From Candidatus Omnitrophota bacterium (GTDB lineage Bacteria; Omnitrophota; Gorgyraeia; Zapsychrales; Zapsychraceae), in contig JACKFL010000006.1 of assembly GCA_020632495.1 (NCBI GenBank), positions 744,001 to 808,000 of the forward strand: a stretch of DNA of 64,000 nt, in the 5' to 3' direction. The notes under the pieces were generated by a model. It worked only from the letters and a program-made list of their open reading frames with translations. It was not told the origin of the DNA and made no database searches. Below are positions 29,200-38,530 of this stretch, piece by piece. Made by a program: the position numbers and the translations under genes. Numbering within the stretch: position 1 is the first letter of the stretch; every line of letters starts with the position of its first letter.

Positions 29200-29385
29200 G
29201 TGAACAAACGAATGACTATCACCGAAGTCGCTGAAATTGTCGGCATTTCTCCGAAGACGATCGTTCGTTGGGAAAAGGTCGGAAAAGTCCGCAAAGCAAA
29301 ACGCGACTGGCGCGGTTGGCGCGTTTATGATGAGGACGATTTGGAGAGCATCAAGCAGTTCCGCGAAACCATTGTCGAAGTATAA
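29200..29385 (+). CDS. small MerR-type helix-turn-helix protein
   Basis: 61 residues: MTITEVAEIVGISPKTIVRWE is a MerR-like HTH (first helices and recognition helix), followed by a basic wing VGKVRKAKRDWRGWRVYDEDDLESIKQF. There is no effector domain, so it is just a DNA-binding wing-HTH like excisionases or BldC-type proteins. GTG 29200 is favoured by GGGAGG upstream; ATG 29212 would also keep the domain. First gene behind the sigma-54 promoter, 34 bases before the export gene, so it probably feeds back on this locus. Confidence 0.8.
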   Translation: MNKRMTITEVAEIVGISPKTIVRWEKVGKVRKAKRDWRGWRVYDEDDLESIKQFRETIVEV

Positions 29386-29419
29386 GCGACAAAATATAAC
29401 ACCAAGGGGAGTCTGAGAA

Positions 29420-30220
29420 ATGACGAAGTTACTGAGACACTATAATATGATTGTATTTTTGACAGCGTTGATCGCGGTCCCCGGTCCGGCCCACGCCAAG
29501 GAGCAAACTATGACTCCCGAGGAGCTGGAACGACAGCAGCAATTGATCAATCAGCAAGTCTTGCAGACATATGCAGAAGCCGGAACCCAACCGGTAGATC
29601 CGGGCATAATTAATATGGACGTTACAAGCGACAGCCGCTACACGCTGGGTGTCAATGACGTGATTGAAGTGACGGTTCTGCGCCATCCGGAAGTCAGCGG
29701 GCAATACATCATCAATCAGGAAGGGAAGATACAATACGAATTTGCCGGCGATGTGCATGTGGCCGGACAAACAAAGGATGAGGTGACGGAAACGCTGCAG
29801 GATATGTTGACCGAATTTATTATTTCACCGGAAGTGACCGTTAAGATCATAGGCTACAATAGCAAGGTGGTCTACGTGATCGGCGAAGTCGGTCAACCGG
29901 GAAAGATTTTTATGCGCGGGGATACGATCACCGTCCGGGAGGCGTTATTGCAGGCCGGACTTCCCTTACTTACGGCTAAGGTTGAGAAGTCGAAATTGTT
30001 CACCCCCTCAGCCAACGGCGTGCCCGAGCAAAAGAAAGTGAACGTCAAGAGCCTGCTGTACAAGGGAGATTTGCGCGAGAATCTCGTCATGAAACCCGGC
30101 GACACGTTGTTTATTCCGCCGACAGCCATGACCAAGGTCATGCGCACGATTCAGCCGGTGGCCGCGCCGATTACTACCGGAGCGGGAGTGGGCCGTACCG
30201 TTACCACGGGCGGATTCTAA
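29420..30220 (+). CDS. polysaccharide export protein (Wza-like, SLBB)
   Basis: 266 residues. Signal peptide (cleavage near AHA-KEQ) without a lipobox cysteine. A Poly_export domain starts at YTLGVNDVIEVTVLRHPEVSGQ and is followed by an SLBB domain (VVYVIGEVGQPGKIFMRGDTITVREALLQAGL) and VMKPGDTLFIPP. Forms the periplasmic/outer-membrane part of the capsule or EPS channel and works with the chain-length protein next to it. GGGGAG upstream of ATG. Confidence 0.9.
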   Translation: MTKLLRHYNMIVFLTALIAVPGPAHAKEQTMTPEELERQQQLINQQVLQTYAEAGTQPVDPGIINMDVTSDSRYTLGVNDVIEVTVLRHPEVSGQYIINQEGKIQYEFAGDVHVAGQTKDEVTETLQDMLTEFIISPEVTVKIIGYNSKVVYVIGEVGQPGKIFMRGDTITVREALLQAGLPLLTAKVEKSKLFTPSANGVPEQKKVNVKSLLYKGDLRENLVMKPGDTLFIPPTAMTKVMRTIQPVAAPITTGAGVGRTVTTGGF

Positions 30221-30257
30221 AATTTGTGAGAATATCTTAGAGGAGAGGTTGCCATAA

Positions 30258-31559
30258 ATGTCACGACACGCCGAACTATCAATAATGAACTATCTGAAGA
30301 TTTTCTTCCGCCGGAAGGAGTACTTCATCATCCCGGTCTTCACGGGCTTAATTTTGGGAATCTGCGCAGGGATAATCCTGCCCAAGAAGTTCAAGTCCGC
30401 AACTACCTTGCTGATAGAGGACGGCAAAAGCGACAATCCGCTCTTCAATAATATCGCCGTATCCACGACCGTGAATCAGCGCCTGGCCACCATCCGTGAA
30501 TCCATGCTGGGTTGGAACAGCCTGGTGGAGTTGGTTAAACGCCTGGAGATGGACAAGGAAATCAATACGCCCCAAGAATTGGAAAAGCTTATTCTCGGTA
30601 TCCGGGATAAGATCGACATCGACCTGAAAGGCCGCAATATCATAGACCTTTCCTATGTCGGTGCGACGCCGGAAACAACGCAGGCGGTGGTCAAGAATAT
30701 CACAGAAATCTTTATCGAGCGCAACGTGGATATTCAAAATAGGGAAACGGCTGACGCCATCCAGTTTATTGAAGAGCAATTGCGGGTCTATCGGGGCAAG
30801 ATCAAATCTGCTGAAATCGTTCAATTGCGGGATCAGTTGAACGCACTCTTGATCGATTCTACCGAGCGGCATCCCCGGGTGAGAGAGCTGCGGGAGCAAA
30901 TCAAGTCGAAAGAGCAGGAACTCGAACGGGAGAACCTTCAGTTTACGGAAGCGGCCGCGCTGGACATGTCGACCACCCGGCCGATTATCGACGAAATCCG
31001 TAAGGCCTTGGACAATATCGACGGCGGTACGGTCGCGGGAATTAGTGCGGCCGGCGGGTTGCCCAATAAGGCGGATGAAATTCAAAAAGACGCGTACAAA
31101 TTGATGTTGTTGGACAGGTTGGATAATGTCATGGCCCGCGATGTCCAGGTCAACAATCAAATTTACAATACATTGCTGCAGCGCGCCGAGACGGCTAAGA
31201 TTACTCAGCGTTTGCAGGCCTCCAAGGAAGGAACCAAATATACGATTCTAGATCCCCCGCGTCTGCCGTTGAAGCCGATCCGGCCGAACAAAATGTTGGT
31301 CGGGATCGCCGGCGCCGCTGCCGGCGCGATGTTCGGTATCGTGCTGGTCTTTGGTCTCGAATTTCTGGACAAGTCGTTTATCGATGTGGAGGACGCCAAC
31401 AAGTTTTTCGGACAACCGCTGTTGGGCGCCATTTCCAAGATCAATACTGATGCGAGTTTGCGTAAGGAACGGGAACGATTGAGTTGGCTATACAGTTTGG
31501 TGATCCTCGGCGGGATTATCGCCATTGTGGTGACGACCGCCCTGACCACCATTATCTAA
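30258..31559 (+). CDS. exosortase-system polysaccharide chain-length determinant (Wzz family)
   Basis: 433 residues. N-terminal membrane segment (IIPVFTGLILGICAGIIL), a periplasmic coiled-coil region (about 60-330, ending LQRAETAKITQRLQ), the Pro-rich LDPPRLPLKPIRPNKMLV motif, then membrane segments (VGIAGAAAGAMFGIVL and VILGGIIAIVVTTAL). Matches the Wzz-type proteins found with exosortase loci (my recollection of TIGR03007). The kinase domain is absent; a separate kinase is encoded at 32961. Sets polymer length with the polymerase at 44645. Confidence 0.88.
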   Translation: MSRHAELSIMNYLKIFFRRKEYFIIPVFTGLILGICAGIILPKKFKSATTLLIEDGKSDNPLFNNIAVSTTVNQRLATIRESMLGWNSLVELVKRLEMDKEINTPQELEKLILGIRDKIDIDLKGRNIIDLSYVGATPETTQAVVKNITEIFIERNVDIQNRETADAIQFIEEQLRVYRGKIKSAEIVQLRDQLNALLIDSTERHPRVRELREQIKSKEQELERENLQFTEAAALDMSTTRPIIDEIRKALDNIDGGTVAGISAAGGLPNKADEIQKDAYKLMLLDRLDNVMARDVQVNNQIYNTLLQRAETAKITQRLQASKEGTKYTILDPPRLPLKPIRPNKMLVGIAGAAAGAMFGIVLVFGLEFLDKSFIDVEDANKFFGQPLLGAISKINTDASLRKERERLSWLYSLVILGGIIAIVVTTALTTII

Positions 31560-31572
31560 GGATGCGACGGAT

Positions 31573-32439
31573 ATGTATTTTAACTACTACGGTTTTGCTG
31601 AAGCGCCATTTAATTTGACGCCAAATTCCCGCTTCTTCTTTGAAAGCGAGAAGCACTCCGAGGCCCTGAGCACGTTGCTCTACGCCATCAAAGAGCGCAA
31701 GGGATTCGTGGTCGTCAGCGGTAATATCGGATCCGGAAAGACCACGGTCTGCCGGACCCTGTTGAATCAGCTCGATCCGAATACCAAGACCGCGCTGATC
31801 ACCAACACCCACATCAGCGGGAAGGACCTGCTGACCTCCATTCTTGAGGAATTCGAGGTGGATTTTGTCCCCGGGTCTAAATCCCGACTCATTGCTCAGC
31901 TCAACGATTACCTGATCGAAGAGCTGCGTATGGACAACAATGTGGTTTTGATCATTGATGAAGCCCAGAACCTGAAACCTTCGGTTTTGGAAGAAGTCCG
32001 CATGCTCTCCAATCTGGAGACCGAGAACGAAAAACTGATTCAGATCCTGTTCCTCGGTCAGCCGGAGTTGCGTCAGAAACTGGCGCTGCCGCGGTTGGAA
32101 CAGTTGCGTCAACGGATCGCGGTGTTTTATCACCTCACGCCGTTGACCCGGGAAGACACCATCAATTACATTCGTCACCGTGTTAAGGTGGCGAGCAACA
32201 GCGACCGGGAGTATTTTACGCCCGAGGCTTTGGAGTTGGTCTACCGCTTTTCAAAGGGGACGCCGCGCCTGATCAATCAGATTTGTGACAGCGCGTTATT
32301 GACCGGTTATATCCGCGAGGTTCCGCAGATCAACGCCACGCTGATGATGGAAGTTATTAACGAATCACCGATGGTCGTCATCGGAGAAGAAAATCCGAAC
32401 GCACCAGCGGAAGAAATGCCCTTTATACAAAGGAACTGA
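31573..32439 (+). CDS. exosortase-system ExeA-like AAA ATPase
   Basis: 288 residues. MYFNYYGFAEAPFNLTPNSRFFF is the conserved ExeA-type opening; Walker A is GNIGSGKTT, Walker B is NVVLIIDEAQNL, and sensor region FLGQPELRQKL follows. In exosortase/PEP-CTERM polysaccharide loci a member of this group (TIGR03015 by memory) regularly follows the chain-length gene; its exact role is not settled. Located 14 bases after the chain-length gene. Confidence 0.9.
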   Translation: MYFNYYGFAEAPFNLTPNSRFFFESEKHSEALSTLLYAIKERKGFVVVSGNIGSGKTTVCRTLLNQLDPNTKTALITNTHISGKDLLTSILEEFEVDFVPGSKSRLIAQLNDYLIEELRMDNNVVLIIDEAQNLKPSVLEEVRMLSNLETENEKLIQILFLGQPELRQKLALPRLEQLRQRIAVFYHLTPLTREDTINYIRHRVKVASNSDREYFTPEALELVYRFSKGTPRLINQICDSALLTGYIREVPQINATLMMEVINESPMVVIGEENPNAPAEEMPFIQRN

Positions 32440-32440
32440 C

Positions 32441-32851
32441 ATGTACTCCATCAACGACCGACAATTCAGCCGTCTTGATCCCACCCTTCGCCGGGACACC
32501 CTGGAAGTGTGGAAGGAAGCGGTCGAGTTCATCAACCGGATCAACGGCGTCGCCGTCACCATGCCGGATGATGCCAAGCGCGGTCTGAAAGATAAGATCC
32601 TGGCGTCCTCCGTCCGGATCGCCGATCGGGTGGCCAAGGCCTCCCGCAGCCGGTCCCAACACGCACTGGAGTCATGCTTGAGAAATGCCGTGGAGGCGGT
32701 CCACGAAACTATCGCCCAACTGTACATCGCAAGGCAGTGGAATTACGTGACAGCGGATTACTTTCAGAAAATGTTTGAGGAAGGGCGGGGTATGGTCGAG
32801 AAACTCTGTCTTTTCGGGGGATTTGAGTATTTAAGACGGGAAGCGAATTAG
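32441..32851 (+). CDS. four-helix-bundle (S23/Avd-like) protein inside EPS operon
   Basis: 136 residues. All-helical: LDPTLRRDTLEVWKEAVEFINR, DDAKRGLKDKILASSVRIADRVAKASR, HALESCLRNAVEAVHETIAQLYIARQ, and FEEGRGMVEKL form four helices with the Ile-Ala-(E/D) turn typical of the 23S-intervening-sequence and Avd families, though more diverged than the copy at 43049. Starts one base after the ATPase stop codon, so it is a member of the operon rather than an inserted element. Two hairpins follow its stop. A scaffold or RNA-binding role is possible; none is shown. Confidence 0.6.
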   Translation: MYSINDRQFSRLDPTLRRDTLEVWKEAVEFINRINGVAVTMPDDAKRGLKDKILASSVRIADRVAKASRSRSQHALESCLRNAVEAVHETIAQLYIARQWNYVTADYFQKMFEEGRGMVEKLCLFGGFEYLRREAN

Positions 32852-32897
32852 GTTGGGGAACCTAATGGACCAAGGCGGCTGGCCGATGGCCAGCCGC
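32848..32897 (+). repeat. two tandem RNA hairpins between operon genes
   Basis: TTAGGTT-GGGG-AACCTAA (32848-32865) overlaps the stop codon, then GCGGCTGGCC-GAT-GGCCAGCCGC (32875-32897) makes a perfect 10-bp stem with a three-base loop. Neither has a T-run, so they more likely stabilise or process the message than terminate it. Confidence 0.6.
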
Positions 32898-32960
32898 TGT
32901 GGTAATCTTGGATTAACACGACGTCACCGAGACGATCTTGAGAATAGGAGATGATCAAGG

Positions 32961-33746
32961 ATGGGTAAGATTACGAATGCATTGAAGAAAGCGGCTGAGG
33001 AACGGATTCAACGGATTGAAAAGGTCTCACAGATTCGGGAGCGGGACAAACTGATCGTCAAGAAGATCGGGGAATCGAAGGTCGATCCCAGTATCATTAC
33101 ATATTTCGATCCCAAGGCCTTGATCAGTGAGCAGTACAAAATTCTCAGGACCAACATACTGTCGATGAATAAGGGCAAACCGCCCAAGACATTTGTTATC
33201 ACCAGCTCGATCCATTCCGAAGGGAAGACGATCACCTCCTTGAACCTCGCGATGTCTTTGGCGCAGGCGGTCCATAAGCCGCGTGTGCTGTTGGTGGACG
33301 CGGATTTGCGTAAGGGGAAGGTCGCCAAGTACCTGGGGACCGAGCCGACCATCGGCCTGTCCGAGGTCCTCTCGGGCGAAGCCGAAGCCAAAGACGCGTT
33401 GTTCCATGTGGATATCGATAATTTGGCATTGATCCAGTCGGGCAGGGTTCCGGAATTTCCCTCTGAACTGCTCGCGTCGGACTCCTTTAAAAGGTTTCTG
33501 AATCAGATGCGCGGCGAATTCGATCATATCATCATCGACACACCGCCGATCATTTCGGTTACGGACTCGGGTATTGTCGGCGCTCAAACCGACGGTGTTA
33601 TCCTGGTCATTCAGGCCGGGCGGACCCAGCGCGGGATCGTCAAGCGGGCCGAAGAATTGCTGTTTCAGTCACACTCCAAAATACTGGGGCATGTGTTGAC
33701 AAATATCGAGTATCATTTGCCGGAGTACATTTACCGCTACCTTTAA
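32961..33746 (+). CDS. CpsD/Wzc-type tyrosine autokinase
   Basis: 261 residues. Cytoplasmic BY-kinase: Walker A ITSSIHSEGKTITS, Walker A' VLLVDADLRKGKVAKYLG, Walker B HIIIDTPP. The N-terminus begins MGKITNALKKAAEERI, as in exosortase-locus kinases. The C-terminus has a short tyrosine group (EYIYRYL) that could be the phosphorylation cluster, though smaller than in Wzc. Partner of the chain-length protein at 30258 in controlling polymer length. Confidence 0.9.
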   Translation: MGKITNALKKAAEERIQRIEKVSQIRERDKLIVKKIGESKVDPSIITYFDPKALISEQYKILRTNILSMNKGKPPKTFVITSSIHSEGKTITSLNLAMSLAQAVHKPRVLLVDADLRKGKVAKYLGTEPTIGLSEVLSGEAEAKDALFHVDIDNLALIQSGRVPEFPSELLASDSFKRFLNQMRGEFDHIIIDTPPIISVTDSGIVGAQTDGVILVIQAGRTQRGIVKRAEELLFQSHSKILGHVLTNIEYHLPEYIYRYL

Positions 33747-33750
33747 TCAC

Positions 33751-33849
33751 AATCTCAGACTCTCTCAGCAGGCTTTGATGACATCACCGTGAAAGGTGTA
33801 GGCGACATCCGTCCATCGGAGCCGGAGGGCAGGGTCTGAGATTTTTTTT
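33751..33849 (+). terminator. multi-stem terminator/attenuator within EPS locus
   Basis: AATCTCAGAC (33751-33760) pairs with GTCTGAGATT (33834-33843), running into an eight-T tract. Inside, GCTTTGATG (33772-33780) pairs with CATCGGAGC (33814-33822) using G-U pairs, and CACC-GTGAAA-GGTG forms a third helix. Three nested helices with a terminal T-run look like a terminator whose loop is itself folded, as in attenuators or riboswitches. No known riboswitch consensus was recognised. It separates the kinase gene from the glycosyltransferase genes. Confidence 0.6.
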
Positions 33850-33860
33850 AAGCCTTTGCG

Positions 33861-34829
33861 ATGGATATCAGTATCATAATGGCGACTTTTAACCGGGCTC
33901 ACCTGCTGAGCCAGTCGCTGACCGCGCTCAGTAGTCAGACGGGGTTGTCCGGTCTGAACTGGGAGGTCATCCTGGTGGACCACAACTGCACGGATGAATC
34001 GCTGGTCGTCGCAGAAGGCGTACGCGCACGTACGGGACTGCCTGTCCGGATTCTATCCGAAAGCCTTCCGTCATTGTCCGCGGCCCGCAATACGGGCATC
34101 CAAGCTGCGACCGGACGTTATCTCGGTTTTACCGACGATGATGTCCTGCCGCAGAGCGAATGGGTCCGCGGTCTTTATGATGTATTCGAACAGACCGGCT
34201 GTGACGCGATTGGCGGCAAGGTCCTGCCGGTCTATCCCGCCGGGACGCCGGCCTGGATCAAGGAACACCGGCAGTTTTTAAACGGCCCGATCGTCTTCCG
34301 CGATGAGGGAGACGAAAGTCGGTATTACACTGAGCACATGCTGCCGTTCGTGGGCGCGAACATGGCGGTCCGCCGGGACATGGTGACGCGCGTCGGCGGA
34401 TTCAGCGAAGATTTGGGGCCGGGAAGTGACGCGCCGGTCGGCGGTGAGGATACCGATTTGTTCCGGCGTATTGCCGCCAAGGGCAGGGTGTATTATTCGG
34501 CGCGGTCCGTGGTTGAGCATTTGCATCAGCCGCACCGGATGACATTCGGCTATGTGACGAACTGGTTTTTCCGCCACGGCTACAGCATTGCCCGGTCGCA
34601 TCAAGACAGTCTGCGGCTTTGTGAGCGGCGGTTCGCTGGTGTTCCGGCGTATTTGGTCAAGGAATGGCTGCAGCGCAGCGGGCGGTTGATGGTCAACGGT
34701 TTCAGCAGTCAAAGACGATTAGAGTCCTGGTGCAAACTGATGTGGATGAGCGGATATTGTCAGGGAGCGAGAAAGACAGCACAACGAACAGAAGAGAGGA
34801 CGCGCGCATGGGCCGCAAAATCGGAGTAA
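33861..34829 (+). CDS. GT2 glycosyltransferase
   Basis: 322 residues. GT-A fold: ISIIMATFNRAHLL, VILVDHNCTDES, SLSAARNTGIQAATGRYLGFTDDDVLP with the DDD metal site, GGKVLPVYPA, FVGANMAVRRDM, GGEDTDLFRRI. First of the glycosyltransferases behind the folded terminator; weak ribosome-binding site. The 3' end overlaps the next gene by 22 bases, indicating coupling. Confidence 0.9.
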   Translation: MDISIIMATFNRAHLLSQSLTALSSQTGLSGLNWEVILVDHNCTDESLVVAEGVRARTGLPVRILSESLPSLSAARNTGIQAATGRYLGFTDDDVLPQSEWVRGLYDVFEQTGCDAIGGKVLPVYPAGTPAWIKEHRQFLNGPIVFRDEGDESRYYTEHMLPFVGANMAVRRDMVTRVGGFSEDLGPGSDAPVGGEDTDLFRRIAAKGRVYYSARSVVEHLHQPHRMTFGYVTNWFFRHGYSIARSHQDSLRLCERRFAGVPAYLVKEWLQRSGRLMVNGFSSQRRLESWCKLMWMSGYCQGARKTAQRTEERTRAWAAKSE

Positions 34830-35923
34830 TTGCCGTAGATTTTTTTCCCGAGATCGGAGGAATGGAAAACTATGCCGCGCAGCTGGTGGAGAATTTCCGC
34901 GACCGCGGTCATGATGTCCACCTGTTCATCAAAGCGACGGGTGAACCTGTCCCGGGTGTTACCGCGCATAAGGTCCTGACCAAGGACCTGAATCATGACT
35001 TGCCGCAATTGATCGGACATGACATGGATGTCTGGTTGGGGATTAATTCTTCTTACAGTATGCTGGCGCGGCACAAACCGAATGTCTATGTGTGTGCGCA
35101 CGGAAATGATTTTCTGTCGCCTTGGGTGACGTACGAATTGCCCTGGCTTCATCAGCGCGGCATCTGGCGCCTGCGGCCTCAAATCGAAAAGACTATTTTT
35201 CGGCCAGTACGCAGAAAACATCTGCCCAAGGTCACCGGGATTTTTCCGAACAGTGAATTTACCAGAGACCGTTTTCTCAAAATGTTTCCCGAACTGGAAC
35301 CCAAGGTCCATGTGATTAATCCCGGTGTGGATCCCAGTTTCTTTCAGGAGCACGAATCAGCGCCGAACGGGACCTTTTCCCTGATGAGTGTGGCGCGGTT
35401 GACCAATCCCCGCAAGAATATCGGCAGTGTGATCAAGGCCCTGGCATTCTTGAAGAACGACTATTCCTTTGAATATACGGTTATCGGGGACGGCATGATG
35501 CGCCCGGCCCTGGAAGAATTGGTCATGGAGTCCGGTTTGCAGGGACGGGTGCATATCAAAGGCCGCGTCGCCTTTGATGAATTGAAGCAGTGTTACCGCA
35601 GCGCCGATTTATTCGTGCTGGTTCCCTATACTACGTCGGTTGATGTGGAAGGTTTCGGTATGGTGTATCTGGAGGCCAACGCCAGCGGGACTCCGGTGCT
35701 GGCCAGTCGTGGCAACGGGTCGAGCAGCGCCGTGAAGGAGGGCGTCAGTGGGATATTTGTGGATGAACCAAACGTCGAGAATTGCCGGCGCCGGCTAAGG
35801 CAGTTTTTTGACGGTGAGGTGCGCTTTGACCGCGCCGCGGTGGTGGCGCATGCCGAACCGTTTCGCTGGTCGCGAATTGCCGACCGGTTTTTGGAGCACA
35901 TGGGAGTCAACGGGAAGATTTAA
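34808..35923 (+). CDS. GT4 glycosyltransferase
   Basis: 371 residues from ATG 34808, preceded by AGAGAGG; upstream in-frame codons belong to the overlapping gene. GT-B fold: IAVDFFPEIGGMENYAAQL glycine-rich start, YVCAHGNDF, TGIFPNSEFTRDRF, VINPGVDPSFF, LMSVARLTNPRKNI, YTVIGDGMMRPAL, and VEGFGMVYLEANASGTPVLAS donor site. Confidence 0.9.
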   Translation: MGRKIGVIAVDFFPEIGGMENYAAQLVENFRDRGHDVHLFIKATGEPVPGVTAHKVLTKDLNHDLPQLIGHDMDVWLGINSSYSMLARHKPNVYVCAHGNDFLSPWVTYELPWLHQRGIWRLRPQIEKTIFRPVRRKHLPKVTGIFPNSEFTRDRFLKMFPELEPKVHVINPGVDPSFFQEHESAPNGTFSLMSVARLTNPRKNIGSVIKALAFLKNDYSFEYTVIGDGMMRPALEELVMESGLQGRVHIKGRVAFDELKQCYRSADLFVLVPYTTSVDVEGFGMVYLEANASGTPVLASRGNGSSSAVKEGVSGIFVDEPNVENCRRRLRQFFDGEVRFDRAAVVAHAEPFRWSRIADRFLEHMGVNGKI

Positions 35924-35924
35924 A

Positions 35925-37397
35925 ATGGGCAATACCGAGAACATACCCAAAGAAGAACCGAGTCTGAAGATGAAGGCGATCCGCTCCGTCAAGTGGACGA
36001 CCATGGCGGAAGTGGTGCTGAAGATTTCCAGCATGGTGGTCACGATTTTCCTGGCCCGCATGCTGGATAAGGAAGACTTCGGGTTGTACGCCCTGGCGTT
36101 TGTCGTCATCGACGGTTTAGGGCTCTTTAAGAGTATCGGTATCGATAAAGCCTTGATCCAGAGGACTAAAGATCTGGACAAGGCTACCGACACGGCATTT
36201 CTCATCATACCACCAATGGGAATCGTTCTCTACGGAGTCCTATGGGTGATTACTCCATTTGTCGCGAGTTTTTATCCAGAGGCCATCGATTTACCTGAGG
36301 TATTGAGGGCCCTAGGTCTGTTCTTTGTTATTTTTACTTTAAGTAAGGTTCCATTAACTTTACTTGAAAAAGATATAAAGTTCGATGTCATTGCGAGAAT
36401 AACTAGTTTCTCGCAGGTATTTTATTCCGTTACGCTACTGACTGCTTTCAGTGGTTTCGGCGTGTGGAGTCTGGTGATTGCTTATTTGGGAACGGAACTC
36501 GTCAGATGCATTTCTGTACTTGCGGGCCGTGCCTTGGCGGCCGTCTTGACCTTCGATAAAAAGATTGCCTTAGAGATGCTTCATTTCGGAAAATTTGTTT
36601 CCTGAGTTCATTGATCTGGTTTTTGGAAAGGAGTTTCGACAAGATCATTATCCCCAAAGTCATCGATATACCACGCTGGGCGTCTATTCGATTGCTAACA
36701 ATTTGGCTAGCATACCTGCCGGATTTCTGGAGTGAAAGTGAGTCACGTATTATTTCCTACCTACTCGAAGCTTCAGGGTAACCTCATAATATGAAATGGC
36801 TTTCTTGAGAGTCTATCAAGGTCGTGTTTATGATCTGCGCGCCGATTACCATGGGATTGTATTTGATCGGGGGAGACTTTCTGTTGATCGCGTACGGATC
36901 GAAATGGGTCGACGCGGTCCCGCTGGTACAGATCCTGGCCTTTTGCGGGTTGTTTACTGCAATGGGATACGCCAAGGGGCCGATCCTGCTGAGCCTGAAT
37001 AAACCCAAGATCGGTTTTTATCTCGGATTGATCAAGGCCTTGATCCTGTTCACCACCCTGATCCCGATCGCCAAGACGCACGGCATTATCGGGGTATCCT
37101 GGTTTATACTGGTGCTGACCATAATCATGTTTTTCGTCGGACAGTCGATCACGCTGCGGCTGATGAAGGTCAAGTGGTCCGAGGTGTTGGCAGTTCTAAG
37201 CTCCACATTGTGGGCCTGATGCCGCGATGGGAATCGCCTTTGCCTTAACCAATCCTTACGTGATGGCCCTGGAAGCACACGCTATCGTCAAATTCCTGCT
37301 TAATTCTACGATCATCAGCGCGGCATTCGGGGCGGTTATCTGGATCAAGGAAAAAGAGTTCATTTGGGACATTAAGCAAATGGTGATTAAATCCTGA
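35925..37397 (+). pseudogene. Wzx-type lipid-linked oligosaccharide flippase, frame-disrupted
   Basis: About 490 residues once frames are joined. The first 226 (35925-36605) are continuous: KMKAIRSVKWTTMAEVVLKI, FLARMLDKEDFGLYALAF, then four or more membrane segments. After 36605 readable flippase sequence jumps frames (SLIWFLERSFDKIIIPKVID, YSIANNLASIPAGFL, then MFMICAPITMGLYLIGGDFLL from 36824 and FALTNPYVMALEAHAIVKFLL near the end). Total length and segment order fit a complete Wzx. Indels cluster in 36600-36830 and again near 37200. A flippase is required for the pathway, so consensus error is likelier than loss. Confidence 0.8.
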
Positions 37398-37398
37398 G

Positions 37399-38530
37399 AT
37401 GAAAACGATTTGTTACTATGAACCGAGTTCGGGTTTCGGCGGCTCCAGTTCAAACCTGTACCACATCCTCAGGCAGCTGGATAAGGAGCAATTCCGGCCG
37501 ATCGTGGTCGTCCACAAAGACGGCGATCAGTTTGAGCGTATCCGGTCGCTGGGGGTGGAGGTCATAAAAGTCCCTTACACCGGGATGGACGCGTTCAATT
37601 GTGCCGGAGGTCTCAATCTGATCTGGTTGGGATTCACGGCATTGAATCCGCTGGTGCGGCGATTGACCGCGCTCCTGAAAGAAAAGTCCGTGGATCTGGT
37701 CCACATCAATACGAATATCTCCCTGGGGATGCCGATGATCCTCGCCGCCAACAAACTGGGGAAGAAGGTCTTCTGCTACATCCGGGAATCCCGCGCCCTC
37801 ATCCGCCGCGAGCGAATGATGGTTCCGAAGGTAGACCAATTTTTTATCCTGAACCAGGCGGCGGTAAAGATTTATGGCAAGGACATTCCCGCCGCTAAAC
37901 TGCATGTGGTCCCGGACGGTGTTGATCTGTCTGAATTTGAGGGCTGCAGCAAGTCTTTCCGGGAGAGTTTAACCTGGAAGGCATGAAGGTGATCGGCCTG
38001 GTCGGACGGATCGTCGAAGGGAAGGGCAACTGGAGTTCGCGCAGGCCGCCAAACATGTCTGCAAACGGCACCGGGACGCCTGTTTCTTCATCGTCGGTGA
38101 TGCCAAGGTTCCGGATACCGGCTACTATGAAGCACTGAAAGGATTTGCGCCGCGAACATCTGCAATCCAAGGTGATCCTCAGGGTGGCGCACCGACGTTA
38201 AACAGATCATGCACGGATTGGACGTACTGGTGCTGGCCAGCACCACTTTCCCGAAGGGTTGCTGAATTCGATTATCGAGGCGATGGTCCTCGGCAAACCG
38301 GCAGTGGCGACGGATATTCCGGGCCGCCGGAGATCATCGATCACGATCGGACCGGCTATATCTGCCACCGGCGACGTGGACGCCCTCGCTGCGTATCCGG
38401 CATTGCTGGATGATCCGGAACTCGCCCGGCAAATGGGGAGCGCGGACGGCAGCGGGCCGCAGAGCGTTTTGACGTGCGCCAGGTGGTCAAGACGATGCAA
38501 GATATGTACACGGCGGAGCTCACCGCATGA
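37399..38530 (+). pseudogene. GT4 glycosyltransferase, frame-disrupted
   Basis: N-terminal 190 residues are intact (MKTICYYEPSSGFGGSSSNLYHILRQL, VDLVHINTNISLGMP, KLHVVPDGVDLSEFEG). Then frames change: GMKVIGLVGRIVEGKGN, HRDACFFIVGDAKVPDTGYYEAL, HGLDVLVLAST, LLNSIIEAMVLGKPAVATDIPG. Together they give a full GT-B donor domain of about 375 residues. Roughly six small shifts lie between 37965 and 38500. The stop overlaps the next start as ATGA. Confidence 0.8.

Noticed and set aside
29200..29385. Antitoxin of a toxin-antitoxin pair
   Set aside because: No small toxin-like gene lies next to it; the next gene is a polysaccharide export protein.
33751..33849. c-di-GMP (GEMM) riboswitch
   Set aside because: The fold is suggestive, but the conserved GEMM core near CACGCACAGGGCAAACC is missing, so no class was assigned.
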